Part shown: piece by piece, positions 16,318-25,126 of the stretch
Layout of the letters: every line of letters begins with the position of its first letter
Position numbering within the stretch: position 1 is the first letter of the stretch
Assembly (NCBI GenBank): GCA_042701975.1
Contig: CP170561.1
Coordinates: 2,914,001 to 2,978,000 of the forward strand
Length of the DNA: 64,000 nucleotides
Reading direction: 5' to 3'
Source: JAFALK01 sp042701975
GTDB lineage: Bacteria; Pseudomonadota; Gammaproteobacteria; Burkholderiales; Burkholderiaceae_C
Notes under the pieces: model-generated
The model's database searches: none
What the model was told of the DNA's origin: nothing
What the model saw: the letters and a program-made list of their open reading frames with translations, nothing else
Program-made: the position numbers and the translations under genes

Positions 16318-17224
16318 AGGCTTAGGGAAATCGTTCGGTGATCGTCGCGTGGTCGACGGTGTTTCGCTCAAGCTCGAGCGCGGCCAGACGCTGGGCCTGC
16401 TCGGCCCCAACGGTGCCGGCAAGAGCACGACGGTTTCGATGCTCTGCGGCCTGCTGCCGCCCGATGCCGGCCGCGTGCTGGTCGATGGGCAGCCGCTGGC
16501 CGGCGATGCCGATCCGCGCAAGAGTCGCATCGGGCTGGTGCCCCAGGAGCTTGCGCTTTACGACGCCTTGTCGGCGCGGGCCAATCTCGAAACTTTTGCC
16601 GCGCTGTATGGCCTGTCGGGTAGCACGCGCCGCGAGCGCGTGGACCAGGCGCTCGGCGTGGCCGGCCTGACGGACCGGGCCGCCGATACTGTGGCCACCT
16701 ACAGCGGCGGCATGAAGCGGCGCCTCAACATCGCCTGCGCGCTGCTGCACGAACCCGACGTGCTGATCTTTGACGAGCCCACCGTGGGCGTCGATCCGCA
16801 AAGCCGCAACGCCATCTTCGACGTGCTGGAAAGCCTCAAGGCTCAGGGCCGCGCGCTGCTCTACACCACGCACTACATGGAAGAGGCCGAGCGCCTGTGC
16901 GATCAGATCGTCATCATGGACCACGGCCGCGTGCTGGCGGCAGACCGGCTGGAAGCCCTGCTGGCCGGCATGAAGATGGCCGCCATGCTGGAAATGCGCG
17001 TGCAAGGCGAGGCCGATCGCGCCGCGCTGGCTGCGCTGCCCGGCGTGCTGGGTGTGGAAGGCGAGGCGCCGACGCTGAGCCTGGGCCTGGCGCACCTGGA
17101 GGACGCAGCCGGCGTGCTGCTGGAGCTCAAGCGCCAGGGCGTGCGGGTGCAGCAGTTTTCCACTGCGCGGGCCAGCCTCGAAGGGCTGTTCCTGGAACTG
17201 ACCGGCCGCTCGCTGCGCGACTGA
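16304..17224 (+). CDS. ABC-2 type exporter, ATP-binding protein
   Basis: 306 residues with a full ATPase: Walker A GPNGAGKST, Q-loop GLVPQELALYD, signature YSGGMKRRL, Walker B LIFDEPTVGVD, and H-loop TTHYMEEAE. The C-terminal 80 residues resemble the DrrA/CcmA-type tail. GGAGGAG precedes the ATG, which lies inside the end of the binding-protein gene. It powers the permease encoded 25 bases downstream; the exported substrate is unknown. Confidence 0.92.
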   Translation: MLSAEGLGKSFGDRRVVDGVSLKLERGQTLGLLGPNGAGKSTTVSMLCGLLPPDAGRVLVDGQPLAGDADPRKSRIGLVPQELALYDALSARANLETFAALYGLSGSTRRERVDQALGVAGLTDRAADTVATYSGGMKRRLNIACALLHEPDVLIFDEPTVGVDPQSRNAIFDVLESLKAQGRALLYTTHYMEEAERLCDQIVIMDHGRVLAADRLEALLAGMKMAAMLEMRVQGEADRAALAALPGVLGVEGEAPTLSLGLAHLEDAAGVLLELKRQGVRVQQFSTARASLEGLFLELTGRSLRD

Positions 17225-17249
17225 AGAAGACAACAAGGAAAAGAACAAC

Positions 17250-18545
17250 ATGGCTGCCCTGATCGCCCTCGTCAAAGTCCAGATCCAGCTCTATCTGCGC
17301 AATCGCCGTGCGCTGATGATCAATGTGCTGGTGCCCATCCTGATCGCCTCCTTCTTCGGCTCACTGTTCGGCGGCAGCGGCAAGAAGGACGCGGCGCCGC
17401 TGTCGGTGCCTGTCGCCATCGTCGATGAAGACGGCAGCGAGATCTCCAAGTCCATTGCCGCCAAGCTCGCGGCCGATGCCTCGCTGAAGGCGCAGATGCT
17501 GGAGCGTGCGCCGGCCGAGGCGCTGGTGCGCGAAGGCAAGCTCAAGGCCGCGCTCATCCTGGACAAGGGCTTCGGCGCGCAAGCCGGCGGTGCCATGTTC
17601 GGCGGCGGCGAAAAGGCGCGGGCCGAACTGCTCTACGACCCGTCCGACAACATGGCCCTGGGCCTGCTGCGTGGCCTGCTCACGCAGTACGCCATGCAGG
17701 AGGTGATGGCGAATTCCTTCACCGGTGCCGGTGGCCAGAAGCAGATGGACGACGCGCTGGCGCGGGTCGAAAACTCGACGACCCTCGACCCGAAGCAGCG
17801 TGACACGCTCAAGAACCTGTTCGGCAATGTGCGCGAGATCCAGCGCGACTTTCCGGCGGCTGCCTCAGGCGCCGCATCCGGCGGCAACCCGATGATGAGC
17901 CCACCTTTCGTGCTCGACGAGAAGGGCCTGTCGTCAGGCGACGGCGGCTACAACGGCTACGCCCATTCCTTCGCCGGCATGGGCGCGCAGTTCGTGCTCT
18001 TCATGGGCATCGAGCTGGCGACCGCCATCTTGCTCGCGCGCCGCACGGGACTGTGGCTGCGGCTGCGTGCTGCGCCGCTCTCGCGCTTCACCTTGCTTGC
18101 CAGCCATTTCCTCAGCACCACGGTGATCGCCAGCGCGGTGATGGCGGTCATCATGGTGTCCGGCATGGCGATCTTCGGCTTCCGCGTGCAAGGCAGCTGG
18201 GTGGGCTTTGCGCTGGTGATCCTCGGCTACGGACTCTTCGTGGCCGGCTTCGGCCTCTTCCTTGCGGCACTGGGCCGCTCGCCCGAAGCCATGCGCGGCC
18301 TGGCGGTGATGGCCTCGCTGATGATGGTGATGCTGGGCGGCGCCTGGGTGCCCAGCTTCATCTTCCCGGCCTGGCTGCAGAAGCTCACGCTCATCGTGCC
18401 GGTGCGCTGGGTGATCGACGGCCTGGACGCCATGACCTGGCGTGGCCTGTCGTTCGAGGTGGCCGGCCTGAGCTTCGCGGTGCTGGCGGCGTTTGCCGTG
18501 GGCTTTGCGGCGCTCGCCTGGTGGCGCTTCGACTGGAAGGAATGA
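17250..18545 (+). CDS. ABC-2 type exporter permease
   Basis: 431 residues with ABC-2 membrane topology: one N-terminal membrane segment (ALMINVLVPILIASFFGSLF), a large extracytoplasmic domain of about 200 residues, then five hydrophobic helices from about residue 245. The second half is typical of the DrrB/YhgE/NatB group. The gene follows its ATPase and ends convergently with the quinone reductase gene. Substrate unknown; related systems export lipids, drugs or peptides. Confidence 0.88.
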   Translation: MAALIALVKVQIQLYLRNRRALMINVLVPILIASFFGSLFGGSGKKDAAPLSVPVAIVDEDGSEISKSIAAKLAADASLKAQMLERAPAEALVREGKLKAALILDKGFGAQAGGAMFGGGEKARAELLYDPSDNMALGLLRGLLTQYAMQEVMANSFTGAGGQKQMDDALARVENSTTLDPKQRDTLKNLFGNVREIQRDFPAAASGAASGGNPMMSPPFVLDEKGLSSGDGGYNGYAHSFAGMGAQFVLFMGIELATAILLARRTGLWLRLRAAPLSRFTLLASHFLSTTVIASAVMAVIMVSGMAIFGFRVQGSWVGFALVILGYGLFVAGFGLFLAALGRSPEAMRGLAVMASLMMVMLGGAWVPSFIFPAWLQKLTLIVPVRWVIDGLDAMTWRGLSFEVAGLSFAVLAAFAVGFAALAWWRFDWKE

Positions 18546-18577
18546 GCGAAGGGCGGGCAGGGCGACGGCCGCTCTGC

Positions 18578-19519
18578 TCAGGGCAGCAGCAGCACCTTGC
18601 CGACGGTCTTGCGGGCTTCGAGCAGCGCATGCGCTGCGGTGCCATCGGCCAGTGAAAAGCGTGCGGCGATCGGCACCAGCAGATCGCCGGAGCTGATCAG
18701 CGCGAACAGCTCGGCCGCACGCTGGCGGCGCTGCCCGGCCGAAGTCAGCACGTTCCACAGATCGCCGCCGACGAGGCGCTTGGAGCCGTCCATCAACACG
18801 CGCGGATCCACGCTCGGCGGTTGGCCACCGGCCATGCCGTAGAACACGACGGTGCCGCCGGTCCGGACCTGGGCCAGCGAATCGAGCACCGTGGTGCCGG
18901 TGGAGTCGTAGACCACGTCGAAATCGCTGCCTGCTGTACCGGCAATGGGAGCCATGATGACGGCTTCAAAGCCCTGGGCGCGCAGATGCTCGGCCTTGGC
19001 TTCGCTCGACACCAGCCCCACCATCGTCGCGCCGCGAGCGCGGCCCCACTGCATCAGCAGGCCGCCCACGCCACCGGCTGCGGCATGAACGAGCGCCCGT
19101 TGGCCGATGCCAAGCACATGGCTGTCGGTCGCGAGGAACTGAGCCGTCAAGCCTTGGAGCAGGGCGGCGGCGGCGGTTTCTTCCGAGACGCCGTCCGGCA
19201 GAGGGATCAGCCGTTCGACATCGACGGCCGCCAGCTCGGCGTTGGCGAACGGTGCGTCGGCAAAGCCCACGCGGTCGCCCGCGACAAAGCCGCTGCCTTC
19301 CGGCGCCGTGACGATGACGCCAGCGCCTTCATAGCCCGCGATGTAGGGCGGCTCGCCACGCAGGTGGTAGCGGCCCTGGCGGCGATACACGTCAGCGAAA
19401 TTCAGGCCGATGGCGCCCAGGCGCACGAGCGCTTGCTCCGGCCCGGGCTGCGGATCCGGCACCTCGATGTACTGCAGCACCTCGGGGCCGCCGAACCTGG
19501 AGAAGGTCAGCGCGCGCAT
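18578..19519 (-). CDS. Zinc-independent quinone oxidoreductase (MDR superfamily)
   Basis: 313 residues of the NADPH:quinone reductase/zeta-crystallin type: MRALTFSRFGGPEVLQY, LNFADVYRRQGRY, and the NAD(P)-binding segment HAAAGGVGGLLMQWGR. It lacks the catalytic-zinc cysteines of alcohol dehydrogenases. It starts 4 bases after argF stops and so is probably the third gene of the argD-argF unit, although no link to arginine metabolism is known. Confidence 0.88.
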   Translation of the reverse strand: MRALTFSRFGGPEVLQYIEVPDPQPGPEQALVRLGAIGLNFADVYRRQGRYHLRGEPPYIAGYEGAGVIVTAPEGSGFVAGDRVGFADAPFANAELAAVDVERLIPLPDGVSEETAAAALLQGLTAQFLATDSHVLGIGQRALVHAAAGGVGGLLMQWGRARGATMVGLVSSEAKAEHLRAQGFEAVIMAPIAGTAGSDFDVVYDSTGTTVLDSLAQVRTGGTVVFYGMAGGQPPSVDPRVLMDGSKRLVGGDLWNVLTSAGQRRQRAAELFALISSGDLLVPIAARFSLADGTAAHALLEARKTVGKVLLLP

Positions 19520-19523
19520 GGCT

Positions 19524-20486
19524 TCAGCCGATGCGCCCGAGCAGCAGGTACTCCATGAGCGCCTTCTGCACGTGCATGCGGTTCTCCGCTTCGTCCCAGA
19601 CCACCGACTGCGGACCGTCGATCACGTCGGCCGAGACTTCCTCGCCGCGATGCGCCGGCAGGCAGTGCATGAACAGCGCGTCGGGTTTGGCGACGGCCAT
19701 CATTTCGGCGTCCACGCACCAGTCGGCAAACGCGGTGCGGCGCGCTTCGTTTTCGGCCTCGTAGCCCATGCTGGTCCACACGTCCGTCGTGACCAGATCG
19801 GCGCCACGGCACGCATCCATCGGGTCCTTGAAGACCTTGTAGCAATCGCGGTTGGTGATGCCCGCCACAGCCGGGTCGATCTCGTAGCCGCTGGGCGTGC
19901 TCACATGGACCGTGAAGCCGAGGATCTCGGCTGCCTGCAGCCAGGTGTTGGCCATGTTGTTGCCGTCACCGACCCAGGCCACCACGCGGCCCTTGAGACA
20001 GTCCGCATCGACGATGCCGCGCTGGTTCATGCCGCGGGCCTCGATGAAGGTGAACAGGTCCGCGAGGATCTGGCAGGGGTGGTACTCGTTGGTGAGGCCG
20101 TTGATGACCGGCACGCGCGAGTGCGCCGCAAAGCGCTCGATCTTGGTCTGCTCGAAGGTGCGGATCATCACGATGTCGACCATGCGGCTGATCACGCGGG
20201 CGCTGTCCTCGACGGGCTCGGCGCGGCCCAGTTGGCTGTCGCCGGTGGTCAGGTGCACCACCGATCCGCCCATCTGGTACATGCCGGCCTCGAAGCTCAC
20301 GCGGGTGCGTGTGCTGGCCTTCTCGAAGATCATCGCCAGCGTGCGGTCCTGTAGCGGCTGGTACTTCTCATAGTTCTTGAAGCGTCGCTTGATGGTGGCG
20401 GCGCGTTCGAACAGATGGGCGTACTCCTCGGCGCGGAAATCCTTGAACTGCAGGTAGTGACGCATCAGCGTGTTCCCCGGCTTCAT
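19524..20486 (-). CDS. argF: Ornithine carbamoyltransferase
   Basis: About 320 residues of the OTC family, converting ornithine and carbamoyl phosphate to citrulline in arginine synthesis. Hallmarks are EKASTRTRVSFEAGM (carbamoyl-phosphate loop STRTR), NGLTNEYHPCQ (HPCQ), DGNNMANTW, TDVWTSMG, and MHCLPAHRGEEV (HCLP). The ATG at 20486 overlaps the argD stop (ATGA); a second ATG at 20465 (MRHYLQFKDF) has GGGGA upstream and gives a 313-residue protein closer to the usual N-terminus. Confidence 0.95.
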   Translation of the reverse strand: MKPGNTLMRHYLQFKDFRAEEYAHLFERAATIKRRFKNYEKYQPLQDRTLAMIFEKASTRTRVSFEAGMYQMGGSVVHLTTGDSQLGRAEPVEDSARVISRMVDIVMIRTFEQTKIERFAAHSRVPVINGLTNEYHPCQILADLFTFIEARGMNQRGIVDADCLKGRVVAWVGDGNNMANTWLQAAEILGFTVHVSTPSGYEIDPAVAGITNRDCYKVFKDPMDACRGADLVTTDVWTSMGYEAENEARRTAFADWCVDAEMMAVAKPDALFMHCLPAHRGEEVSADVIDGPQSVVWDEAENRMHVQKALMEYLLLGRIG

Positions 20487-21679
20487 GACGCGAGGAACTT
20501 CTTGACCAGCGGCACGAGGATGGCGGCAATGCCGGCCGCCTCTTCGCTGGACAGGATCAGTGCGGGCACGAGGCGGATGACACGATCGGCCGTCACGCTG
20601 ATCATCAGGCCGGCTTCGGCCGCCAGGCCCAGCAGGGCGCCGGCGGGCCGATCCAGCTCCACGCCGATCATCAGGCCCTGGCCGCGCACCTCGACCACGC
20701 CGGCCACGCCGGCAAGGCCTTCGGTCAGCGCGGCCTTGAGCTCGGCGCCGACCTTCGCGGCGTTGGCCAGCAGGCCTTCCTCTTCCATCAGCGTCAGCGT
20801 TTCCAGGCCGGCGCGCATGGCCAGCGGATTGCCGCCGAACGTGGTGCCGTGGTTGCCCGGCTGCAGGACCTTGGCCGCGCGCGGGCCGCAGACGATCGCG
20901 CCCACCGGCACGCCCGAGCCCAGGCCCTTGGCCAGCGGCATCACGTCGGGCACGATGCCCGCCCATTGGTGGGCGAACCACTTGCCGGTGCGGCCAATGC
21001 CGCATTGGACTTCGTCCAGCATCAGCAGCACGTCGTACTGGTCGGCCACGCGGCGCAGGCCTTGCAGGAAGTCGATGCGGGCCGGATTCACGCCGCCTTC
21101 GCCCTGGATGGTTTCCAGGAAGATGGCGGTGATCTTCGGATCGGCCTTCAGCGCGGCTTCAACAGCGGCGAGGTCGTTCAGCGGCACGCGCACGAAGCCG
21201 GGCACCAGCGGGCCGAAGCCGGCGTGGATCTTCGGGTTGGCCGTGGCCGACAGCGTGGCGATCGAGCGACCGTGGAAGGCGCCTTCGAACACCATGCAAT
21301 GCGGATCGGTGTTGCCGCGGTCATGGCCGTACTTGCGGGCGATCTTCAGCGCGGCCTCGTTGGCTTCCAGGCCGGAGTTGCAGAAGAAGACGTTCGTCAT
21401 GCCAGAGGCAGCAACGAGCTTCTCGGCCAGTTTTTCCTGCAGCGGCACGTGGTAGTAGTTGCTGCAGTGGATCATCTTGGCGATCTGATCCTGCAGCGCC
21501 GGCACCAGCTTGGGATGGTTGTGGCCCAGCGTGTTGACCGCGATGCCGCCCAGCCCGTCCAGGTATCGTCGGCCGTTCGTGTCCCAGACCCAGCAACCTT
21601 GACCGTGCGACAGAGCAACGGGCAGGCGGCCATAGGTTTGCATCACGTGCGGTTCGGACGGGGAGACTGGGGCGTTCAT
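20483..21679 (-). CDS. argD: Acetylornithine aminotransferase
   Basis: 398 residues, a class III PLP aminotransferase of arginine synthesis (also able to act in lysine synthesis). Visible are LDGLGGIAVNTLGHNHP, FFCNSGLEANEAALKIAR, GAFHGRS, LMLDEVQCGIGRTGKWF, and PLAKGLGSGVPVGA containing the PLP lysine. The ATG at 21679 follows AAGGAAGGA. The frame is open another 60 codons upstream, but that part overlaps a terminator-like hairpin and does not resemble the family. Operon: argD-argF-quinone reductase. Confidence 0.95.
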   Translation of the reverse strand: MNAPVSPSEPHVMQTYGRLPVALSHGQGCWVWDTNGRRYLDGLGGIAVNTLGHNHPKLVPALQDQIAKMIHCSNYYHVPLQEKLAEKLVAASGMTNVFFCNSGLEANEAALKIARKYGHDRGNTDPHCMVFEGAFHGRSIATLSATANPKIHAGFGPLVPGFVRVPLNDLAAVEAALKADPKITAIFLETIQGEGGVNPARIDFLQGLRRVADQYDVLLMLDEVQCGIGRTGKWFAHQWAGIVPDVMPLAKGLGSGVPVGAIVCGPRAAKVLQPGNHGTTFGGNPLAMRAGLETLTLMEEEGLLANAAKVGAELKAALTEGLAGVAGVVEVRGQGLMIGVELDRPAGALLGLAAEAGLMISVTADRVIRLVPALILSSEEAAGIAAILVPLVKKFLAS

Positions 21680-21711
21680 CGGGTCCTTCCTTGGTTCAAG
21701 GATTGAGTTGG

Positions 21712-21772
21712 AGAAAAAAGAGCGACCTGAGGAGGTCTCCGAGGGTCGCCGGACCATTCTAAGGGTCGCTCC
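21712..21772 (-). promoter_or_regulatory. Terminator-like hairpin in the argD leader (candidate attenuator)
   Basis: On the minus strand GAGCGACC and, 36 bases later, GGTCGCTC form a perfect 8-bp inverted repeat followed directly by TTTTTTC. Smaller internal pairings (GACCT-CCTC-AGGTC; GGTC-CGGC-GACC) offer alternative folds. It lies about 33-95 bases upstream of the argD ATG, with no minus-strand gene before it, so it could terminate leader transcripts. Regulation is inferred. Confidence 0.5.
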
Positions 21773-21863
21773 CGATTCCAGAACCGCTAACCGTGCGCTT
21801 GTACGGCTTTGGTAACCCTCATGTGCTGCGACGCAGCAAGGGCAAGGCACAATAGCGCCCGTC

Positions 21864-22187
21864 ATGAGTCAGCCCCCGAAACCGCGCGAAGTCTTCATCC
21901 AAGGCGTCACCCTCGACGGCCGTACCTTCCGGCCCAGCGACTGGGCCGAGCGTCTGGCCGGCGCGATGTCTTGCTTTCGCCCGGGCGGCTCGGTGGGAGG
22001 CCCCGGCGCCTTCATCGGCTACTCGCCGTATTGCACGCCGCGGGTGATCAATGGGGTGAAGTGCGTGATCGTCAGCGAGGAGCTGAAGGACATCGAACCC
22101 ATGGCCTGGGATTTCGTCATGAACTTCGCCCGCGACAACAAGTTGCAGGTGGCCGAAGCCTGCACGCTGCCCGACAAGCGTGACTGA
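21864..22187 (+). CDS. DUF3579 domain protein
   Basis: 107 residues with features of the betaproteobacterial DUF3579 family: FIQGVTLDGRTFRPSDWAER at the start, CFRPGG, YSPYCTPRVINGVKCVIVS, and a C-terminal AWDFVMNFARDNKLQV. No signal peptide or membrane segment. The gene is divergent from argD, an arrangement I recall as common in Burkholderiales. Function unknown. Confidence 0.85.
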   Translation: MSQPPKPREVFIQGVTLDGRTFRPSDWAERLAGAMSCFRPGGSVGGPGAFIGYSPYCTPRVINGVKCVIVSEELKDIEPMAWDFVMNFARDNKLQVAEACTLPDKRD

Positions 22188-22290
22188 ATAATGTCGCGCG
22201 GGCCGAGTCTGCCCGCGTCTTCCCTGTATGACGCCATCGAGCCAGGCGGTTATCCTGCGGCTCTCGTCAAAGGGAGCTGGGGAAACCAGG

Positions 22291-23106
22291 ATGAGTGCGG
22301 GAGCGGCGTCATCACCGATCTGGCTGTTGCTGCGCGGCATGTCGCGCGAGGCCGCGCATTGGGGCGCTTTTCCCCAGCAGCTGTGCGATGAAATCCGCCA
22401 GCAAGATCCCAACGCCCGGGTGCTGATGATGGACCTGCCCGGCAACGGCCTGCGCTTTCGCGAAGCCAGTTCCGCCAGCGTGCGTGCCACGGTCGAGCGG
22501 CTGCGCGCCGATCTGGCCCGCGAGGGCATCACCCAGCCCGTTCACCTGCTGGGCATGTCGCTCGGCGCCATGGTGGCCACCGATTGGTCGTTCCGGCATC
22601 CCGACGAAGTCAGCGCCGCAGTGCTGATCAATCCCAGCATGCGGCCGTTTCTGAATTTCTACCGTCCCGCGCGGCCGCTGCGTTTCCTCTGGCTGGCGTT
22701 CTTGAGCCTCACACGCCTGGGCCTGCGCCCGCGCGAGGCCAAGGTCCTGCGCATGACGACCCGCCTGCTGGACAGTCGCGAAGCCGTGCTGGACCAATGG
22801 GTCAGCGTGCAGCGCGAGCATCCCGTGGCGCTGCGCAACGTCTTCCGCCAGTGGCTGGCCGCTCTGCGCTACCAAGCCAAGCTGTCGCGACCGGTGCCGC
22901 CGGTGCTGCTGCTGTGCAGCCAGTCGGACGAGCTGGTGGACTGGCATTGCTCACGCGACATCAGCCGGGCCTGGGGTGCGCCCCTGCGGCTGCACACGCA
23001 GGCCGGGCACGACCTGCCGCTGGACGATGGCGCCTGGGTGGCGCGGGCAGTGGGCGAGTGGCTGTCGGCCCATCACCAGGACGGACGCGGCGCCGAGGCG
23101 GCTTGA
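22291..23106 (+). CDS. Alpha/beta hydrolase
   Basis: 271 residues with the alpha/beta-hydrolase fold: WLLLRGMSREAAHWG near the N-terminus (oxyanion region), the nucleophile elbow LLGMSLGAMV, and late catalytic-acid and histidine candidates CSQSDELVD and AGHDLPLDD. No signal peptide, so cytoplasmic esterase or lipase-type activity is likely; substrate unknown. The ATG at 22291 is chosen over an earlier in-frame ATG at 22228 because the intervening residues do not look like the family. Confidence 0.82.
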   Translation: MSAGAASSPIWLLLRGMSREAAHWGAFPQQLCDEIRQQDPNARVLMMDLPGNGLRFREASSASVRATVERLRADLAREGITQPVHLLGMSLGAMVATDWSFRHPDEVSAAVLINPSMRPFLNFYRPARPLRFLWLAFLSLTRLGLRPREAKVLRMTTRLLDSREAVLDQWVSVQREHPVALRNVFRQWLAALRYQAKLSRPVPPVLLLCSQSDELVDWHCSRDISRAWGAPLRLHTQAGHDLPLDDGAWVARAVGEWLSAHHQDGRGAEAA

Positions 23107-23125
23107 TTCGATACGGGAGCCGAAA

Positions 23126-23152
23126 AGAAAAAGGCCCGCTTTGCAGCGGGCC
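23126..23152 (-). terminator. Rho-independent terminator of rpsT
   Basis: On the minus strand GGCCCGCT pairs with AGCGGGCC around a short loop, followed by TTTTTCTTTT. It begins about 25 bases after the rpsT stop. The hairpin is symmetric and may also slow transcription from the hydrolase gene on the other strand. Confidence 0.92.
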
Positions 23153-23176
23153 TCGTTCTTTGCACCGAACTGGGAT

Positions 23177-23464
23177 TTAGGCGGCCAGAGCCTTGATCTT
23201 GGCCGACAGGCGGCTCTTGTGGCGAGCAGCCTTGTTCTTGTGGAAGATGCCCTTGTCAGCGACGGAGTCGATGACAGCTTGGGCGCTCTTGAAGAGTTCA
23301 GCAGCCTTGGCCTTGTCGCCAGCGACAACAGCCTTTTGCACGTTCTTGACGACCGTACGGAATTTGGAACGCAGAGCCGTGTTGGCGGCGTTGAGCTTGA
23401 CGTCCTGGCGAGCGCGCTTGCGACCCGAGGCCAGACGGACAGTCTTCTTGACTTTCGATGCCAT
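23177..23464 (-). CDS. rpsT: 30S ribosomal protein S20
   Basis: 95 residues, strongly basic: MASKVKKTVRLASGRKRARQ, LRSKFRTVVKNVQKAV, and KGIFHKNKAARHKSRLSAKI. S20 binds 16S rRNA early in 30S assembly. The ATG giving MASKVKKT is preferred over upstream in-frame codons because it matches the family start and leaves a normal leader after a consensus promoter. Single-gene unit with its own promoter and terminator, divergent from murJ. Confidence 0.97.
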   Translation of the reverse strand: MASKVKKTVRLASGRKRARQDVKLNAANTALRSKFRTVVKNVQKAVVAGDKAKAAELFKSAQAVIDSVADKGIFHKNKAARHKSRLSAKIKALAA

Positions 23465-23497
23465 AAGTATTGATACCCAGTTGGTGCAAAGACCGCG

Positions 23498-23526
23498 AGT
23501 GTAGCACTCAATTGGCAAGATTACAA
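23498..23526 (-). promoter_or_regulatory. Sigma-70 promoter of rpsT
   Basis: On the minus strand TTGTAA (23526-23521) and TACACT (23503-23498) are separated by exactly 17 bases, predicting transcription start about 25 bases before the rpsT ATG. Confidence 0.75.
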
Positions 23527-23565
23527 AGCCGTGATAATGCGCCGCTCTCTCAAACGCCCGCCCCG

Positions 23566-25116
23566 ATGAATCTTTTCCGCGCCGCTTCGCTGATTTCCGC
23601 CCTGACGCTCGTTTCCCGCATCACGGGCCTCGTTCGGGAGCAGATGCAGGCCGCGCTGTTCGGCGCCTCGCCGCTGACGGATGCCTTCACGGTCGCCTTC
23701 CGAATCCCCAACCTGCTGCGCCGCCTGTTTGCGGAAGGCGCATTTTCCCAGGCCTTCGTGCCGGTGCTGGCGGCCTCCCGCGCCAAGGATGGCGACGAAG
23801 CCACCCATGCGCTGATCGACTCCGTGGCCACGGTCCTGGCCTGGGCCTTGCTGGGCGTCAGCGTGCTGGGCGTCGTGGGCGCGCCCGTGCTGGTCTGGAT
23901 GCTGGGCGCGGGTCTGCCGGCCGAAGGATTCGATGCCGCCGTGGTGATGACGCGCTGGATGTTCCCCTACATCGGCTGCATGTCGCTGGTGGCGCTGTCG
24001 GCGGGCATCCTCAACACCTGGCGGCGCTTCTTGGTGCCGGCCTTCACGCCGGTGCTGCTGAACGTCACGGTGATTGCCGCCACGCTGCTGCTGGTGCCGC
24101 ACCTCAAGGCCTGGGGCTATTCGCCGATCTACGCCATGGCCATCGGCACGATGCTCGGCGGCGTGCTGCAGCTGGCCCTGCAGGTGCCCGCACTGGCGAA
24201 GCTGGGCGTGCTGCCGCGGCTGCGGCCCTTGCGCCAGGCCTGGTCGCACGAGGGCGTCAGGCGCGTGATGCGCCAGATGGCGCCGGCCCTGCTGGGCGTC
24301 GGCGTGGCCCAGGTCTCGCTGCTGATCAACACGCAGATTGCGCTGTTCGTGGGCCCCGGCGTGGCCACCTGGCTGACCTATGCGGACCGCCTGATGGAAT
24401 TCCCCACCGCGCTGCTCGGTGTGGCACTGGCCTCGGTGCTGACGCCCAGCCTCTCCGCCGCGCAGGCACAAGGCGAGACGATGCGCTACTCGCAGCTGCT
24501 CGACTGGGGGCTGCGCCTGGTGGTTCTCCTCGCGCTGCCTTGCGCTGCAGCCTTGCTGGCCTTTGCCGCGCCGATGATCGCCGTGCTCTACCAGCGTGGC
24601 GCCTTCCATGCCGTCGACGTGCAGCAGAGCGCTCACGCCACGATGGCCTATGGCGTCGGTCTGTTGGGCATCGTCGCGGTCAAGGTGCTGGCGCCGGGCT
24701 TCTACGCCCGCCAGGACACCCGCACGCCGGTGCGCATCGCCGTGCGGGTGCTGATCCTCACCCAGCTGATGAACCTGGCCTTCGTGCCCTTCCTGGGTGG
24801 GGCAGGGCTGGCGCTGTCCATCGGACTGGGTGCCACGATCAACGCGGCCATGCTGCTGATGGGCTTGCGCAAGCTCGGCTCCTACCAGCCGCAGGCGGGC
24901 TGGAGCGTCTTCCTGCTGCGCGTGGTGGTCGCCAGCGCGGCCATGGGGGCCTTGCAATGGTGGATGGCCGGGCACTTCGAATGGATCCTGCAAGGCTCCG
25001 GCGAAGGTCGCCGCGCTGCACAACTCGCGGGCTGCCTGGGTGCCTCTGCCCTGGTGTATTTCGGCGTGCTCCTGGCCAGCGGCATGAGGCTTCGCCATCT
25101 GCTCAAGCGGGGCTAG
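23566..25116 (+). CDS. murJ: Lipid II flippase MurJ
   Basis: 516 residues, almost entirely membrane helices (about 14). N-terminal MNLFRAASLISALTLVSRITGLVRE and FRIPNLLRRLFAEGAFSQAFVP are characteristic of MurJ/MviN, which flips lipid II across the inner membrane for peptidoglycan synthesis. The ATG at 23566 gives the conserved start. Next to rpsT in divergent orientation, a common arrangement in betaproteobacteria. Confidence 0.95.
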   Translation: MNLFRAASLISALTLVSRITGLVREQMQAALFGASPLTDAFTVAFRIPNLLRRLFAEGAFSQAFVPVLAASRAKDGDEATHALIDSVATVLAWALLGVSVLGVVGAPVLVWMLGAGLPAEGFDAAVVMTRWMFPYIGCMSLVALSAGILNTWRRFLVPAFTPVLLNVTVIAATLLLVPHLKAWGYSPIYAMAIGTMLGGVLQLALQVPALAKLGVLPRLRPLRQAWSHEGVRRVMRQMAPALLGVGVAQVSLLINTQIALFVGPGVATWLTYADRLMEFPTALLGVALASVLTPSLSAAQAQGETMRYSQLLDWGLRLVVLLALPCAAALLAFAAPMIAVLYQRGAFHAVDVQQSAHATMAYGVGLLGIVAVKVLAPGFYARQDTRTPVRIAVRVLILTQLMNLAFVPFLGGAGLALSIGLGATINAAMLLMGLRKLGSYQPQAGWSVFLLRVVVASAAMGALQWWMAGHFEWILQGSGEGRRAAQLAGCLGASALVYFGVLLASGMRLRHLLKRG

Positions 25117-25126
25117 ACTAGGGCGC

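Noticed and set aside
21680..21865. N-terminal extension of argD by about 60 codons upstream of 21679
   Set aside because: The frame is open by chance, the residues do not resemble ArgD, and a good ribosome site (AAGGAAGGA) precedes the chosen ATG.
22197..22217. CGCGGGC/GCCCGCG hairpin after the DUF3579 gene
   Set aside because: 7-bp stem but no T run follows and it lies close to the next gene; not convincing as a terminator.
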